14,294 nucleotides of DNA from Jimgerdemannia flammicorona (Eukaryota; Mucoromycota; Endogonomycetes; Endogonales; Endogonaceae): NCBI GenBank assembly GCA_003990745.1, contig RBNI01004300.1, forward strand, positions 1 through 14,294. The letters are read 5' to 3'. Position 1 is the stretch's first letter; each line of letters opens with the position of its first letter. Below the pieces are notes generated by a model. It was not told where the DNA came from and made no database searches. It worked only from the letters and a program-made list of their open reading frames with translations. The position numbers were made by a program, and so were the translations under genes. This document shows, piece after piece, positions 1-6,979 of this stretch.

Positions 1-101
1 TTTTTTAGTAAAATAATTTTTTATAATTTCTTTTTATTTTTATAAAATTTTAGATACAGTTGTTTTTTACAGCTGAATTTGGCTGCAATATTATTTAAGA
101 G
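1..101. other. AT-rich flank, no gene seen
   Basis: Homopolymer T and A runs dominate, and there is no usable reading frame. The similarity to the right-hand LTR begins abruptly at about 102, so this is sequence outside the gypsy element or the far side of a deletion that removed the end of its left LTR. It shows no similarity by eye to 12297-12414, which is the part of the LTR missing here. Confidence 0.6.
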
Positions 102-214
102 ATAGTCCTCAAACTTCTTATCTTTAACTGTCTTGTTATCTCTTAGATTGCTTACAAGGAAGTGTGTATATTGTACTGAGAAGACTGACTTTATTTCAGA
201 GGAAATGAGAGGGG

Positions 215-222
215 TATTTATA
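215..222 (-). promoter_or_regulatory. TATA box, left LTR copy
   Basis: On the minus strand this reads TATAAATA, identical to 12528-12535 in the other LTR. An AATAAA follows downstream on the minus strand, the usual order TATA then polyadenylation signal across U3/R. It is the best candidate for the core promoter of the genomic transcript in this LTR. No transcript evidence is available. Confidence 0.5.
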
Positions 223-318
223 TAAAATATAATTCAATGGTTGCTAAGATATAAAGCTAAATATAAATTCCAATAACTAAAACTACTAAGTTCTAGGATT
301 GGTACTGATAGTTGTACA

Positions 319-458
319 GGTTCAGGATGCTAGTATAATTCAGTATCACATCAGAATACTGGTGCTGGTATTATTTAGTGTTACATCAAAATACCAGTAC
401 TGGAATAATTCTGCATCACCTCAGAATATCAGTGCTGATATTATCTAGTGTAACAAAG
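319..458 (-). repeat. Four 35-bp tandem units with palindromic cores (left LTR copy)
   Basis: Four units of exactly 35 bp start at 319, 354, 389 and 424. Their cores resemble ACCAGTGCTGGT or CCAGTACTGG, which are inverted repeats, and each unit continues into a CAGTGT-like segment and a TCA end. This copy is more decayed than the one at 12632-12771. On the minus strand the array lies directly after the LTR reading frame stop and about 100 bp upstream of the TATA box at 215-222, where enhancers usually lie in an LTR. Confidence 0.8.
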
Positions 459-461
459 GAC

Positions 462-1123
462 TTAGAGCAGAATGTTCAAGACCATGGGGGCTTCATCCTC
501 ATCATCAGAGGTCAGGATATCTTCAAAGAAGATGAGGTCTATAAATATTTCGTCAAGATCACATAGGTTGCATGGGATGATATCATTGCCGATGACATCA
601 TCACATTCGGTGGTAGCAGGAACAAGGAGATCTGGAGCTCTCCAGTCTATGAGATTCTCTTCCACAAAATAAGGAACAAATATGGGGTCTTGGAGAGGTC
701 TAACCTGGATGCTTGGGCCTTGGAATACTGAGATCAATCCTTACAGAAATTGATCTGGGTTGTTCTGGAGGATGGGGTGCCAGAAGTCTTCTACTTCATC
801 ACTATTGAGGGTGATAGTGGACTGGGCTTCTATAGCCACTCTGGCTTCTAGTGCATTGATATGGCAGGATGACAGGTCTCTGAAATCTGAGACTTTAACA
901 TATTCCAAGTTGGGGATCAACCATAGTATATATCTGAAGATCTGATGGATCTTTTTAGCTATCCTTACCTTGTATATATTTATGAGAGTAGTATCTTGTA
1001 GCTCTTGAGGGCTGGCCTGTGGGAACTCTCAGCAGAGAAGATTTCATATTTCATACTTCTGCCATATTTGGAGATATTTGATAGCAATGGTGATCCTGGT
1101 TTCCATTTTATGGTAGTAGAGGA
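462..1123 (-). pseudogene. LTR-encoded ORF, C-terminal about 220 codons (left copy, cut by the copia insertion)
   Basis: This is the downstream part of a 270-codon minus-strand frame whose first 50 codons lie at 6213-6363, beyond the nested element. The product is not recognised. The C-terminal third is acidic (a DDEDEAP stretch just before the end), and the middle contains the segments EDFWHPIL and FVPYFVEENLIDW. Stops in this copy include TGA at 1029-1031 and TAA at 741-743. The latter is CAA (Gln) in the right copy. Conversely, codons at 642-644 (TGG) and 705-707 (CAG) are sense here and TAG in the right copy. The reciprocal pattern argues for an ancestral open frame. The final TAA is at 462-464. 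Confidence 0.7.
1119..1123. repeat. Left target-site duplication of the copia insertion
   Basis: GAGGA here corresponds to GAGAA at 6208-6212, one transition apart. The uninterrupted site survives once as GAGGA at 13432-13436 in the other LTR, followed by TATAGTG just as at 6213. A 5-bp duplication is normal for Ty1/copia integrases. Confidence 0.85.
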
Positions 1124-1276
1124 TATTGAAATATATAGGTTACAACTCGATATATGGTGGCGCAGCCTTCCTTGACTACGTCATCATGTAAACGTCACTA
1201 ATGGGGATGCATAAAAGCACGTAAGAATTAGCAATAAACACTTTACTTCTCTCTCCACAGTCCACATTCCACAACA
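1124..1276 (+). repeat. Copia 5' LTR (153 bp)
   Basis: It begins TATTGAAATAT and ends CCACAACA. The terminal CAACA would pair with TGTTG as an inverted terminal repeat, but both LTRs have TATTG. Seven positions differ from the right LTR, all transitions. Candidate signals are ATAAAAG at 1211-1217 (TATA-like), AATAAA at 1233-1238 and a pyrimidine-rich stretch after it. Confidence 0.93.
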
Positions 1277-1291
1277 GGTTATGAGCCCTGC
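1277..1291 (+). promoter_or_regulatory. Copia primer binding site (initiator tRNA-Met anticodon arm)
   Basis: GGTTATGAGCCCTGC starts at the first base after the LTR. It is the exact complement of the GCAGGGCUCAUAACC anticodon stem-loop of yeast-type initiator tRNA-Met, including the CAU anticodon. Drosophila copia likewise primes from an internal cut of this tRNA, not from its 3' CCA end. The short leader from here to 1341 has no other feature. Confidence 0.8.
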
Positions 1292-1341
1292 TTAATGGCT
1301 ATAATACACTCTCTTACATATACGCTACACTACGCTATACA

Positions 1342-2202
1342 ATGGCTACTAGTTCAAGCAGTGCTAGCAGCGCGCCGCCAAGTTCTGGTAATACAAATAC
1401 AGCCAGAATGGGTTTCACTTCCATGACGACGAACATTCCGGCAGTGGCGCCAACGTCAATAGTAAAGAGGAAGATTCCTGTCTTTGACGGTAAGGACTAT
1501 GCCATATGGGCATATCATATGAAGAATCTCCTTGAAGAATGTGGTTTGGAGGACTACTGGAAGCCACAGGTGCAAGTAATGACATACGATGCCACGAAAG
1601 ATCACAAAGCGCTAAGGGAGATTACGTTCACTCTTTCGAACATGCAAATGAAGCTGGTAATCAATGCTATGATGGCAAATGAAGCCTGGGAGATTTTACG
1701 CAATCACCATCAACAGGCATCTGCATCAAACAGATTCCACTTAAAGGCACAACTATTCAATCTTCGAATTAAGTCCAAGGAGAGCATCCAGGACTATGCC
1801 AATCGAGTTGATGAGCTGGCGAATCAAGTGAATTCCCTTACATCTATGCTGGCGGACACCATCAAGGATGAAGACAAGGTCCTGGCTCTTATACGAGGCC
1901 TTCCCGAAGCGTACAATATGGTTGTTGCTGCTATGAGGGAATCCGGCAGATTATCAGATTATAAGCATGTTATCACAAGCCTTTTAAATGAGGAAACGAG
2001 GCTAGGCAGCAACAACGCCAACAAGGAATACGATGAGAAAGCATTCTATGGTGGAGCACGTGGACGAGGCAAAGGTAAGCCGAACAAAGGTCGAGGCCAG
2101 CAACGCGAGAAATTTGATAGTAAATGCTTTTACTGTAATAAGCGTGGACATCGTGAGCAGGACTATAACTGCAAGAAGAAGGAAAAGGGTGACCAACAGT
2201 AA
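1342..2202 (+). CDS. Copia Gag polyprotein (286 aa)
   Basis: This is the capsid and nucleocapsid protein that forms the virus-like particle and packages the element RNA. After a Ser/Ala-rich N terminus (residues 1-25), the segment IPVFDGKDYAIWAYHM (about 45-60) is the typical start of a copia Gag core. A conserved helical core follows to about residue 230. A Gly/Arg/Lys-rich stretch then leads to a zinc knuckle at 2125-2172. The knuckle is odd: C-X2-C-X4-H-X6-C, with two residues more than the usual X4 before the last Cys. I chose the ATG at 1342 because it is the first in frame and lies 65 bp after the LTR. The frame ends at TAA 2200-2202, but pol continues in the same frame, so the stop is either a CAA-to-TAA mutation or a readthrough point. 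This is the only long intact frame in the element. Confidence 0.9.
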   Translation: MATSSSSASSAPPSSGNTNTARMGFTSMTTNIPAVAPTSIVKRKIPVFDGKDYAIWAYHMKNLLEECGLEDYWKPQVQVMTYDATKDHKALREITFTLSNMQMKLVINAMMANEAWEILRNHHQQASASNRFHLKAQLFNLRIKSKESIQDYANRVDELANQVNSLTSMLADTIKDEDKVLALIRGLPEAYNMVVAAMRESGRLSDYKHVITSLLNEETRLGSNNANKEYDEKAFYGGARGRGKGKPNKGRGQQREKFDSKCFYCNKRGHREQDYNCKKKEKGDQQ

Positions 2203-3057
2203 GGACAATGGCAGGCAAACATGGTGGACGTCAACAATGAGAACAGCAGTGGCGGAGGTCTATTCTTCGCAGAAGCAGCGACCTATCCATATGTAGAAAC
2301 CATTGAAATAGGAGGAAATTCGGAACCAACTGCCAGTTCCACCAATGCCAGTTGTAGATGCAATTCCACCAGTTCGACATCTACAAATCCTGGTCAACAA
2401 AACACTTTTCAGACAGCAAAAAATGGTGACATCAATGTCGGCGCCAGCGCAAATGTAAGCTATATGCCGAACAGCACTTATGCATGCAGTGAAGAGGTCT
2501 GGCTCATGGATTCGGGTGCAACACAGCATATGATGGCTCACTGGGAGTGGTTCTCTATGTACGAGAAGTTCGAGCATCCCATACCTATCAAGCTAGGTGA
2601 TAATAACGTCATTTACACTCAAGAGAAAGGCAACATAGGCATACATCTACATGGAAACGTTGATGAACCTTCAGGCACCTTCGTAGACATACTATACATT
2701 CCAGATATAGGCAAGAACCTCTTCTCGATAGGCCAGATGATGGCTTGTGGGGACAGAGGAGTAAATATACGCCCGAACGGTGTAACAGTAATCAATCTGA
2801 AGAACAATAAGGAGTTAATGTATGCATTGAGAAAGGGGAATCTATATGCAATCAACAGCATGCCGAGTGGCACTACATCTGCATATTCTGCAACTACGAC
2901 AGGAGAGGATTTCTGGCGTATAATGCATGAATGCTTAGGATATATTGGTAAAACAAGCCTGGAATGGATGATAAGAAGCAAGTCTGTATATGGTTTACCA
3001 GACTATATGCCACCAGATTTCTTTTGTGATAGATGCACGGCAAACAAGGCTTCCTGA
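2203..3057 (+). pseudogene. Copia pol: aspartic protease and integrase zinc-binding domain
   Basis: In the gag frame, the retropepsin active site is seen as LMDSGATQHM (about 2500-2530) with hydrophobic flanks. This enzyme would cleave the Gag-Pol precursor. The segment LYIPDIGKNLFSIGQM is a conserved feature after the copia protease. The GAG-pre-integrase/HHCC domain follows at about 2905-3054. Its expected WHxRLGH appears as MHECLGY, so the second zinc-binding His has become Tyr and the Arg has become Cys, each a single C-to-T change. The C-X2-C pair (FCDRC) is intact. The frame ends at TGA 3055-3057, where CGA (Arg) fits the family. An ATG at 2221 is available, but expression as a Gag-Pol fusion is the family norm. 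Confidence 0.88.
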
Positions 3058-4067
3058 CAACCTTTTCAGGAACGAATGAAGTGAGCGGCCGGCATTCTCG
3101 ATTTGATTCATACGGATATTTGTGGCCCCATGCGAATGGCATCACACTCTGGAAAGAAGTATTTTATTATATTCATTGATGATTATACACGCAAAGTCCA
3201 CGTATATTTCATTGCGGGGAAAAACGAGGTATTCGACAAATTCCAGGAATTCAAAGCAGCCATGGAGAACGAGACGGGACGTAGAATACAAACCCTATAC
3301 TCAGATAACGGTAAAGAATACATCAATAAAGGTTTCAGACACTTCTTGAAGAAGAACAGTATACAGCACTCTACGATAGTCCCTTATACACCTCAGCAAA
3401 ATGGCGTGGCGGAACGATTCAATCGAATGGTAGTGGAAATGGCTAGAACAATGATGAATACGGTTGGCTTGCCAAAGTCCTTTTGGGTGGAAGCAGTGAA
3501 TACAGCAGCATATATTCGAAATCATTGTTTCTCTTGAGCTCTAAGCAAGGATTCTGGCAAGCAATCCAGGAACAACAGCAATCTTACCCCTGAGGAATTA
3601 TGGAATGGATCCAAGTCTGACATTTCACACTTACACATATTCAGAAGTGAGGCATATGTTCTGGACAAAGGTGGCAACCGAGGCAAGTTCGAACCTAAGG
3701 CAGATAAGCATATATTCCTTAGATATGATGGAGCGGGATACAGACTTTGGAACCCGCAGAAACGACGTATAATCATTTCACACGATGTACAGTTCAAAGA
3801 GATTAAGCAGGAAATTTACATGGAAATTCCTATCTCAAATCCGACAGTGAATTCGACAGTACAGCCAGTGACATCTATGCCAACTGCAAAGGCTAGCGGA
3901 ATAACATCTACACCCGGAATGACACCAAAGACATCCTTGGGACCTACACCAGTGAAAATACAACTCATTCAAATGGAAATGAAGTTGCAAAAACCAAGGA
4001 TAATGGAAATTATGGACGAGGATGATGAAGAGGATACCTTCCAAAGGGTAAGAAGAAGCACAAATCT
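3058..4067 (+). pseudogene. Copia pol: integrase catalytic core and C-terminal region
   Basis: The DDE integrase core inserts element cDNA into host DNA. The catalytic residues are all present: Asp in HTDICGPM (codon 3115-3117), Asp in YSDNGKEY (3304-3306) and Glu in NGVAERFNR (3412-3414). Exactly 35 residues separate the last two. The C-terminal segment GYRLWNPQKRRIIISHDVQF (about 3739-3798) is the copia-specific motif before the RT. A low-complexity Thr/Pro/Ser linker follows (about 3820-3960), then an acidic patch. In-frame stops are TGA at 3079-3081 and 3535-3537, both readable as former CGA. The reading frame shifts by -1 at about 4060-4080. Confidence 0.9.
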
Positions 4068-5050
4068 GGGATGGATAATGAAGTCCAAGCGGATCTGGGA
4101 AATTACTGGAACCCACCCAAGTCATCTTGTCGCAAACAACATCACGTGAACTATGCCTGCGAATGCACTTACATAGCAACAACTGGTGAGCCAGCACACT
4201 ATAACAAAGCCATTTACTCAAATGATAAGAAGGAGTGGGGAAAGGCTATGGACGAGGAGTATAGTTCGCTCATCGAAAACCACACTTGGGATCTAATAAG
4301 CCTTCCAGCAGAGTGACAAGCTATAGGATCGAAGTGGGTCTACAAGATCAAGCACAAGGCTAACGGCAACGTAGAACGGTATAAGGCTCAATTTGTAGCA
4401 AAGGGGTACTCACAAGGCTATGGCGTAGACTACGATGAGACATTTTCCCCAGTATTTAAGTTGACTTCGCTTAGAATACTTCTTGCGATCGGAGCCAAGT
4501 ACGACTATGAAATACACCAAATGGACATAAAGACAGCATTCTTGAATGGTGACATAGACACGGAGTTATACGTACGACAACCACAAGGATACGAACTATA
4601 CGACAATGACAGAAACGAGCTCATATATAAATTATGCAAAGGGCTCTATGGAATCAAGCAAGCAGCAAGGTTGTAGAATTGAAAGATCGATGGATATCTC
4701 CTAGACAATGGATTCAAGCATTGTGAAGCCGATCCATGCATATACACCCGACATACATCCTCAGGAATGGTATACCTGGGAATTTGGGTTGACGATATTA
4801 TTTTAGTCAGAATGGTAAGTGAAATCAACGACGTAAAGGCTACACTATGCCAGGAATTCAAAATGACGGACTTAGGTGAAGCGTCCTATCTCCTTGGAAT
4901 ATCGATTACACGTAACAGGCGCGAGCATGCTATATACCTAACGCAAGCCACATACATTCAAAATATTCTTGAGCGATTCGGGATGAGTGAATGCAAACCA
5001 GTCGGGACACCTATGGAAACATTCGTGAAACTAAAGAAGTCTGACACTAT
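4068..5050 (+). pseudogene. Copia pol: reverse transcriptase (RVT_2 type)
   Basis: It copies element RNA into DNA. Recognisable segments are MDEEYSSLIENHTWDL, GSKWVYKIK, AQFVAKGYSQGYGVDYDETF, IHQMDIKTAFLNGD (first catalytic Asp) and the WVDD box (Asp codons 4791-4796). The family usually has YVDD; here Tyr is Trp. Segment LGISITRN ends the thumb side. Stops are TGA 4314-4316 (CGA expected), TAG 4674-4676 (TGG expected, since copia elements have Trp after this KQAARL segment) and TGA 4680-4682. The frame is the third plus frame, shifted -1 from integrase. Confidence 0.9.
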
Positions 5051-5766
5051 GCCCGAGGGAAACGATATCCCCTATCGACAAGCCGTGGGATCTCTCATGT
5101 ATCTTATGCAAGGGACAAGACCTAATATCTCTTTTGCAGTAAACAAAGCAGTGCAGTATTCTTCATGCTACGACAATAGCCATTGGACAGCAATCAAGCG
5201 AATTTTCAGGTACATCAAAGGAACTGTAGACTATATGCTCTGTTTGGGCGGTGATAATGGGCAAAGTGGGAGTACTATACGCCTATTTGGTTCTTGTGAT
5301 GCCGATTGGGCTGGCAACTTAGATGACAGAAGGTCTATGACTGGATACATCTTTAAAGTAAACAACAGAGCCATTTCGTGGCAAATGCATAAGCAATCTT
5401 CAGTGGCAACATCCTCTATGCAAGCGGAATATCAAGTGTTGTCAACGGCAACAAAGGAGGCTATCTGGCTTTGAGAACTGTTAAAGGAGCTGGGATATGA
5501 GCAACGGCACTCTATGCTACTCCAGCAAGATAACCAATCAACGATTGCTTTGGCGAAGAACCCTATACATCACCCAGAACGAAACACATTGATATACAGC
5601 ATCATTTCATATATGAATGCGTGGAAAATGACACTATACACCTTAAATACACCCCAACAGAATATATGACGGCGGATTCGTTGACTAAAGCCCTTCCAAA
5701 GGCAAAGTTTACTTATGCGTAAAGGGAATGGGAGTTACGGTAGCAAAAACTATATGCCAGCAATAA
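5051..5766 (+). pseudogene. Copia pol: RNase H and C-terminal end
   Basis: RNase H removes the RNA template strand during reverse transcription. The conserved segments are CDADWAGNLDDRRSMTGY (catalytic Asp), then SSMQAEYQ in place of the usual SSTEAEY, then QDNQSTIALAKNP. TGA at 5472-5474 sits where CGA (Arg) fits. At about 5579 the frame shifts by -1 again and continues as TKHIDIQHHFIYE and ADSLTKALPKAKF to TAA 5720-5722. A short continuation in another frame (KGMGV, to TAA 5764-5766) resembles the usual copia C terminus, so a third shift near 5719 is likely. The second shift could reflect loss of one copy of a repeated 4-base unit around GAACGAA. Confidence 0.85.
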
Positions 5767-6054
5767 AAACAGCAACAATAGTGAGCTATACGGAAGTATT
5801 TCGGTGGATCAATTTCGAAATCTATTTCATATTCAATGCATTTCTTTTCCCTATCGCTACATTGCAGATTTCTACCAACATTGCTCATCTACAAATGTTC
5901 ACATCTCTATTTTTCAACCTATTTTTTGAGCTTTAAGCAGGCAATTTGAATGTTTTTCGGTTTCTAGATAGCGGTCTGAACACTACAGCGAGATTTGCAG
6001 TGGTTATAGCTTAGTATTGCAGTTTGGGAATTTACATATCTCGTTGAGCAGGAG
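5767..6054 (+). other. Copia 3' untranslated stretch and weak polypurine tract
   Basis: About 290 bp are rich in A and T, with no conserved protein motif. A T-rich frame at 5715-5936 has no family resemblance and is not called. The last bases before the LTR, GAGCAGGAG (6046-6054), are purine-rich and in the right place to prime plus-strand DNA, though the tract is short and contains a C. Confidence 0.6.
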
Positions 6055-6207
6055 TATTGAAATATGTAGGTTACAACTCGATATATGGTGGCGCAGCCTT
6101 CCTTGACTATGTCATCATGTAAACGTCACTAATGGAGATGCGTAAAAGCGCATAAGAATTAGCAATAAACACTTTACTTCTCTCTCTACAGTCCACATTC
6201 CACAACA
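6055..6207 (+). repeat. Copia 3' LTR (153 bp)
   Basis: Same length and ends as the left LTR, differing at seven sites, all transitions. Three are C/T or G/A changes at sites where one copy keeps CpG alone, and two more make the adjacent GCAC/GCGC pair. The TATA-like ATAAAAG of the left LTR is GTAAAAG here. Confidence 0.93.
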
Positions 6208-6212
6208 GAGAA
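6208..6212. repeat. Right target-site duplication of the copia insertion
   Basis: GAGAA, against GAGGA at 1119-1123 and at the uninterrupted site 13432-13436; a single G-to-A change explains the mismatch. Gypsy LTR sequence resumes at 6213. Confidence 0.8.
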
Positions 6213-6363
6213 TATAGTGATAAGGATTACTAATACTCAGGTTGACACTAGGAGTTCTTCTTGAGTGAGTCCTCATAGCTCTTCTGATGTCTTGAAATAT
6301 TTTTTCTTCAACTGAGATATCTTGGTGGTTCCTTGATCTTGAGGTTTGGCAGGTGGCAGACAT
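6213..6363 (-). pseudogene. LTR-encoded ORF, N-terminal 50 codons (left copy)
   Basis: The ATG is at 6361-6363, matching the ATG at 13585-13587 of the other LTR. This copy reads CQTSRSRNHQDISVEE near its start, where the right copy has a stop at the Gln codon. The N terminus is basic and polar, with Arg-rich segments. The frame runs unbroken into the copia LTR at 6212, which fuses it to unrelated codons. The remainder is at 462-1123. No known domain is recognised. Confidence 0.7.
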
Positions 6364-6442
6364 TTCAATTATGGTAAGTCTTTGGGCTATTTTGGGATTG
6401 GTGGGTCTTATTGGTTGCTGCTACTGTGGTTTCTTGATCCTT

Positions 6443-6450
6443 CTTTTATA
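6443..6450 (-). promoter_or_regulatory. Upstream TATA box, left LTR copy
   Basis: Minus-strand TATAAAAG, identical at 13667-13674. It lies about 80 bp upstream of the LTR frame's ATG at 6363, a normal promoter-to-start distance in fungi. It may therefore serve the LTR gene, while the downstream TATA box serves the genomic RNA. Confidence 0.45.
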
Positions 6451-6605
6451 TTCCTCAAGATACCCATACTGTGGTTACAATGACTCACAGTTGGTCATTA
6501 TTGCTCATCTCATATGCTGTATAATCTTCTTGTACTCTGATCTGGTGGCTTGCAAGGAAAGACTGTCTCCTGTGCTGATATCATCATTCTGGAGTCACCA
6601 TTACA

Positions 6606-6615
6606 TCTTCCTCCT
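6606..6615 (-). promoter_or_regulatory. Gypsy polypurine tract
   Basis: The minus strand reads AGGAGGAAGA and touches the first base of the 3' LTR (TGTAA). This is the expected primer for plus-strand DNA synthesis and confirms the element's orientation and LTR boundary. Confidence 0.85.
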
Positions 6616-6929
6616 GAATAAGGATCTTCTCGAGCATTCTTATTCATTGGTCTAGTTCTGAAAAATTTGCTGATCCCATAACCTCTGACAAGGGGTCAAA
6701 AAGTGGTGTTTATGGGCTGATATCTTCTCTTTGTATTTTGGTGTGATGGTGAAGGGTTGCTCCCTTCAAATAGAGCAAGGGCCTGATTCTGATCTTGACC
6801 AATCAGTTGATAGTTTGAACTCCTCTGACTTCGAAAGTCTCACAGATGAGTAGTTACCAGTGCCATATCTCTTAGAGAATAATCCAGACAGATAGTCTGC
6901 TGGTCATGGGATATGCTGTTATGATTCAT
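6616..6929 (-). other. Region after integrase; possible small ORF running into the LTR
   Basis: From an ATG at 6927-6929 the minus strand stays open apart from TGA at 6840-6842 and TGA at 6696-6698, both possible former CGA codons. The frame passes through the polypurine tract into the 3' LTR, giving about 110 codons before the LTR. The inferred product is rich in Ser, Arg, Asn and Gln, with the segments NSISHDQQTICLDYSLRDMA and QNTKRRYQPIN. It is in the same frame as RT, and one frame off from the integrase that ends at 6980. It may be a former Pol tail or chance. No known domain is seen. Confidence 0.3.
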
Positions 6930-6979
6930 GGACTAGAACCTCACAAGTGGTTATTACATTTTATTTCTCTTGTATAGGT

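Larger units (their letters stand above)
102..1123 (-). repeat. Gypsy 3' LTR, distal part (left of the copia insertion)
   Basis: It matches 12415-13436 base for base without gaps (constant offset 12313). Over 102-480 I counted 28 differences, all transitions. This piece holds a TATA-like box at 215-222, a four-unit 35-bp array at 319-458 and most of the LTR reading frame. The last 118 bp of the LTR, present at 12297-12414 in the other copy, are absent here, so this LTR is truncated at its U5 end. Confidence 0.93.
1124..6207 (+). mobile_element. Ty1/copia LTR retrotransposon, 5084 bp, inactive
   Basis: Two 153-bp LTRs flank gag-protease-integrase-RT-RNase H, with integrase before RT as in Ty1/copia. 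The element has a half-tRNA primer site, a 5-bp target duplication, and an empty site preserved in the gypsy right LTR. The coding frame is interrupted by eight in-frame stops and about three -1 shifts, so it cannot encode its own mobility. CpG dinucleotides are common here, in sharp contrast to the surrounding gypsy DNA, which fits a later arrival. Confidence 0.97.
6213..6605 (-). repeat. Gypsy 3' LTR, proximal part (right of the copia insertion)
   Basis: It matches 13437-13829 without gaps (offset 7224). On the minus strand it begins TGTAA directly after the polypurine tract. It carries the upstream TATA box (6443-6450) and the first 50 codons of the LTR reading frame. Confidence 0.93.

Noticed and set aside
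3835..4221. 128-codon minus-strand frame
   Set aside because: Antisense to the copia integrase-RT linker and without any recognisable motif.
4788..4796. WVDD in copia RT as a mutation that kills the enzyme
   Set aside because: Trp for Tyr is not a single C-to-T or G-to-A change, and Trp is plausible at this place in related elements; the two catalytic Asp residues are intact.
5715..5936. 73-codon frame after copia pol
   Set aside because: No family resemblance and T-rich; the K-G-M-G-V end in the neighbouring frame fits the copia C terminus better.
6353..6655. Hydrophobic plus-strand frame in the LTR, also open in the other copy (13595-13843)
   Set aside because: It is open in both LTRs and looks membrane-like. 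However, several differences between the copies change the amino acid (for example GCCYC against GYYYC), it is antisense to the U3 promoter region, and its hydrophobicity follows from T-richness. Weak at best.
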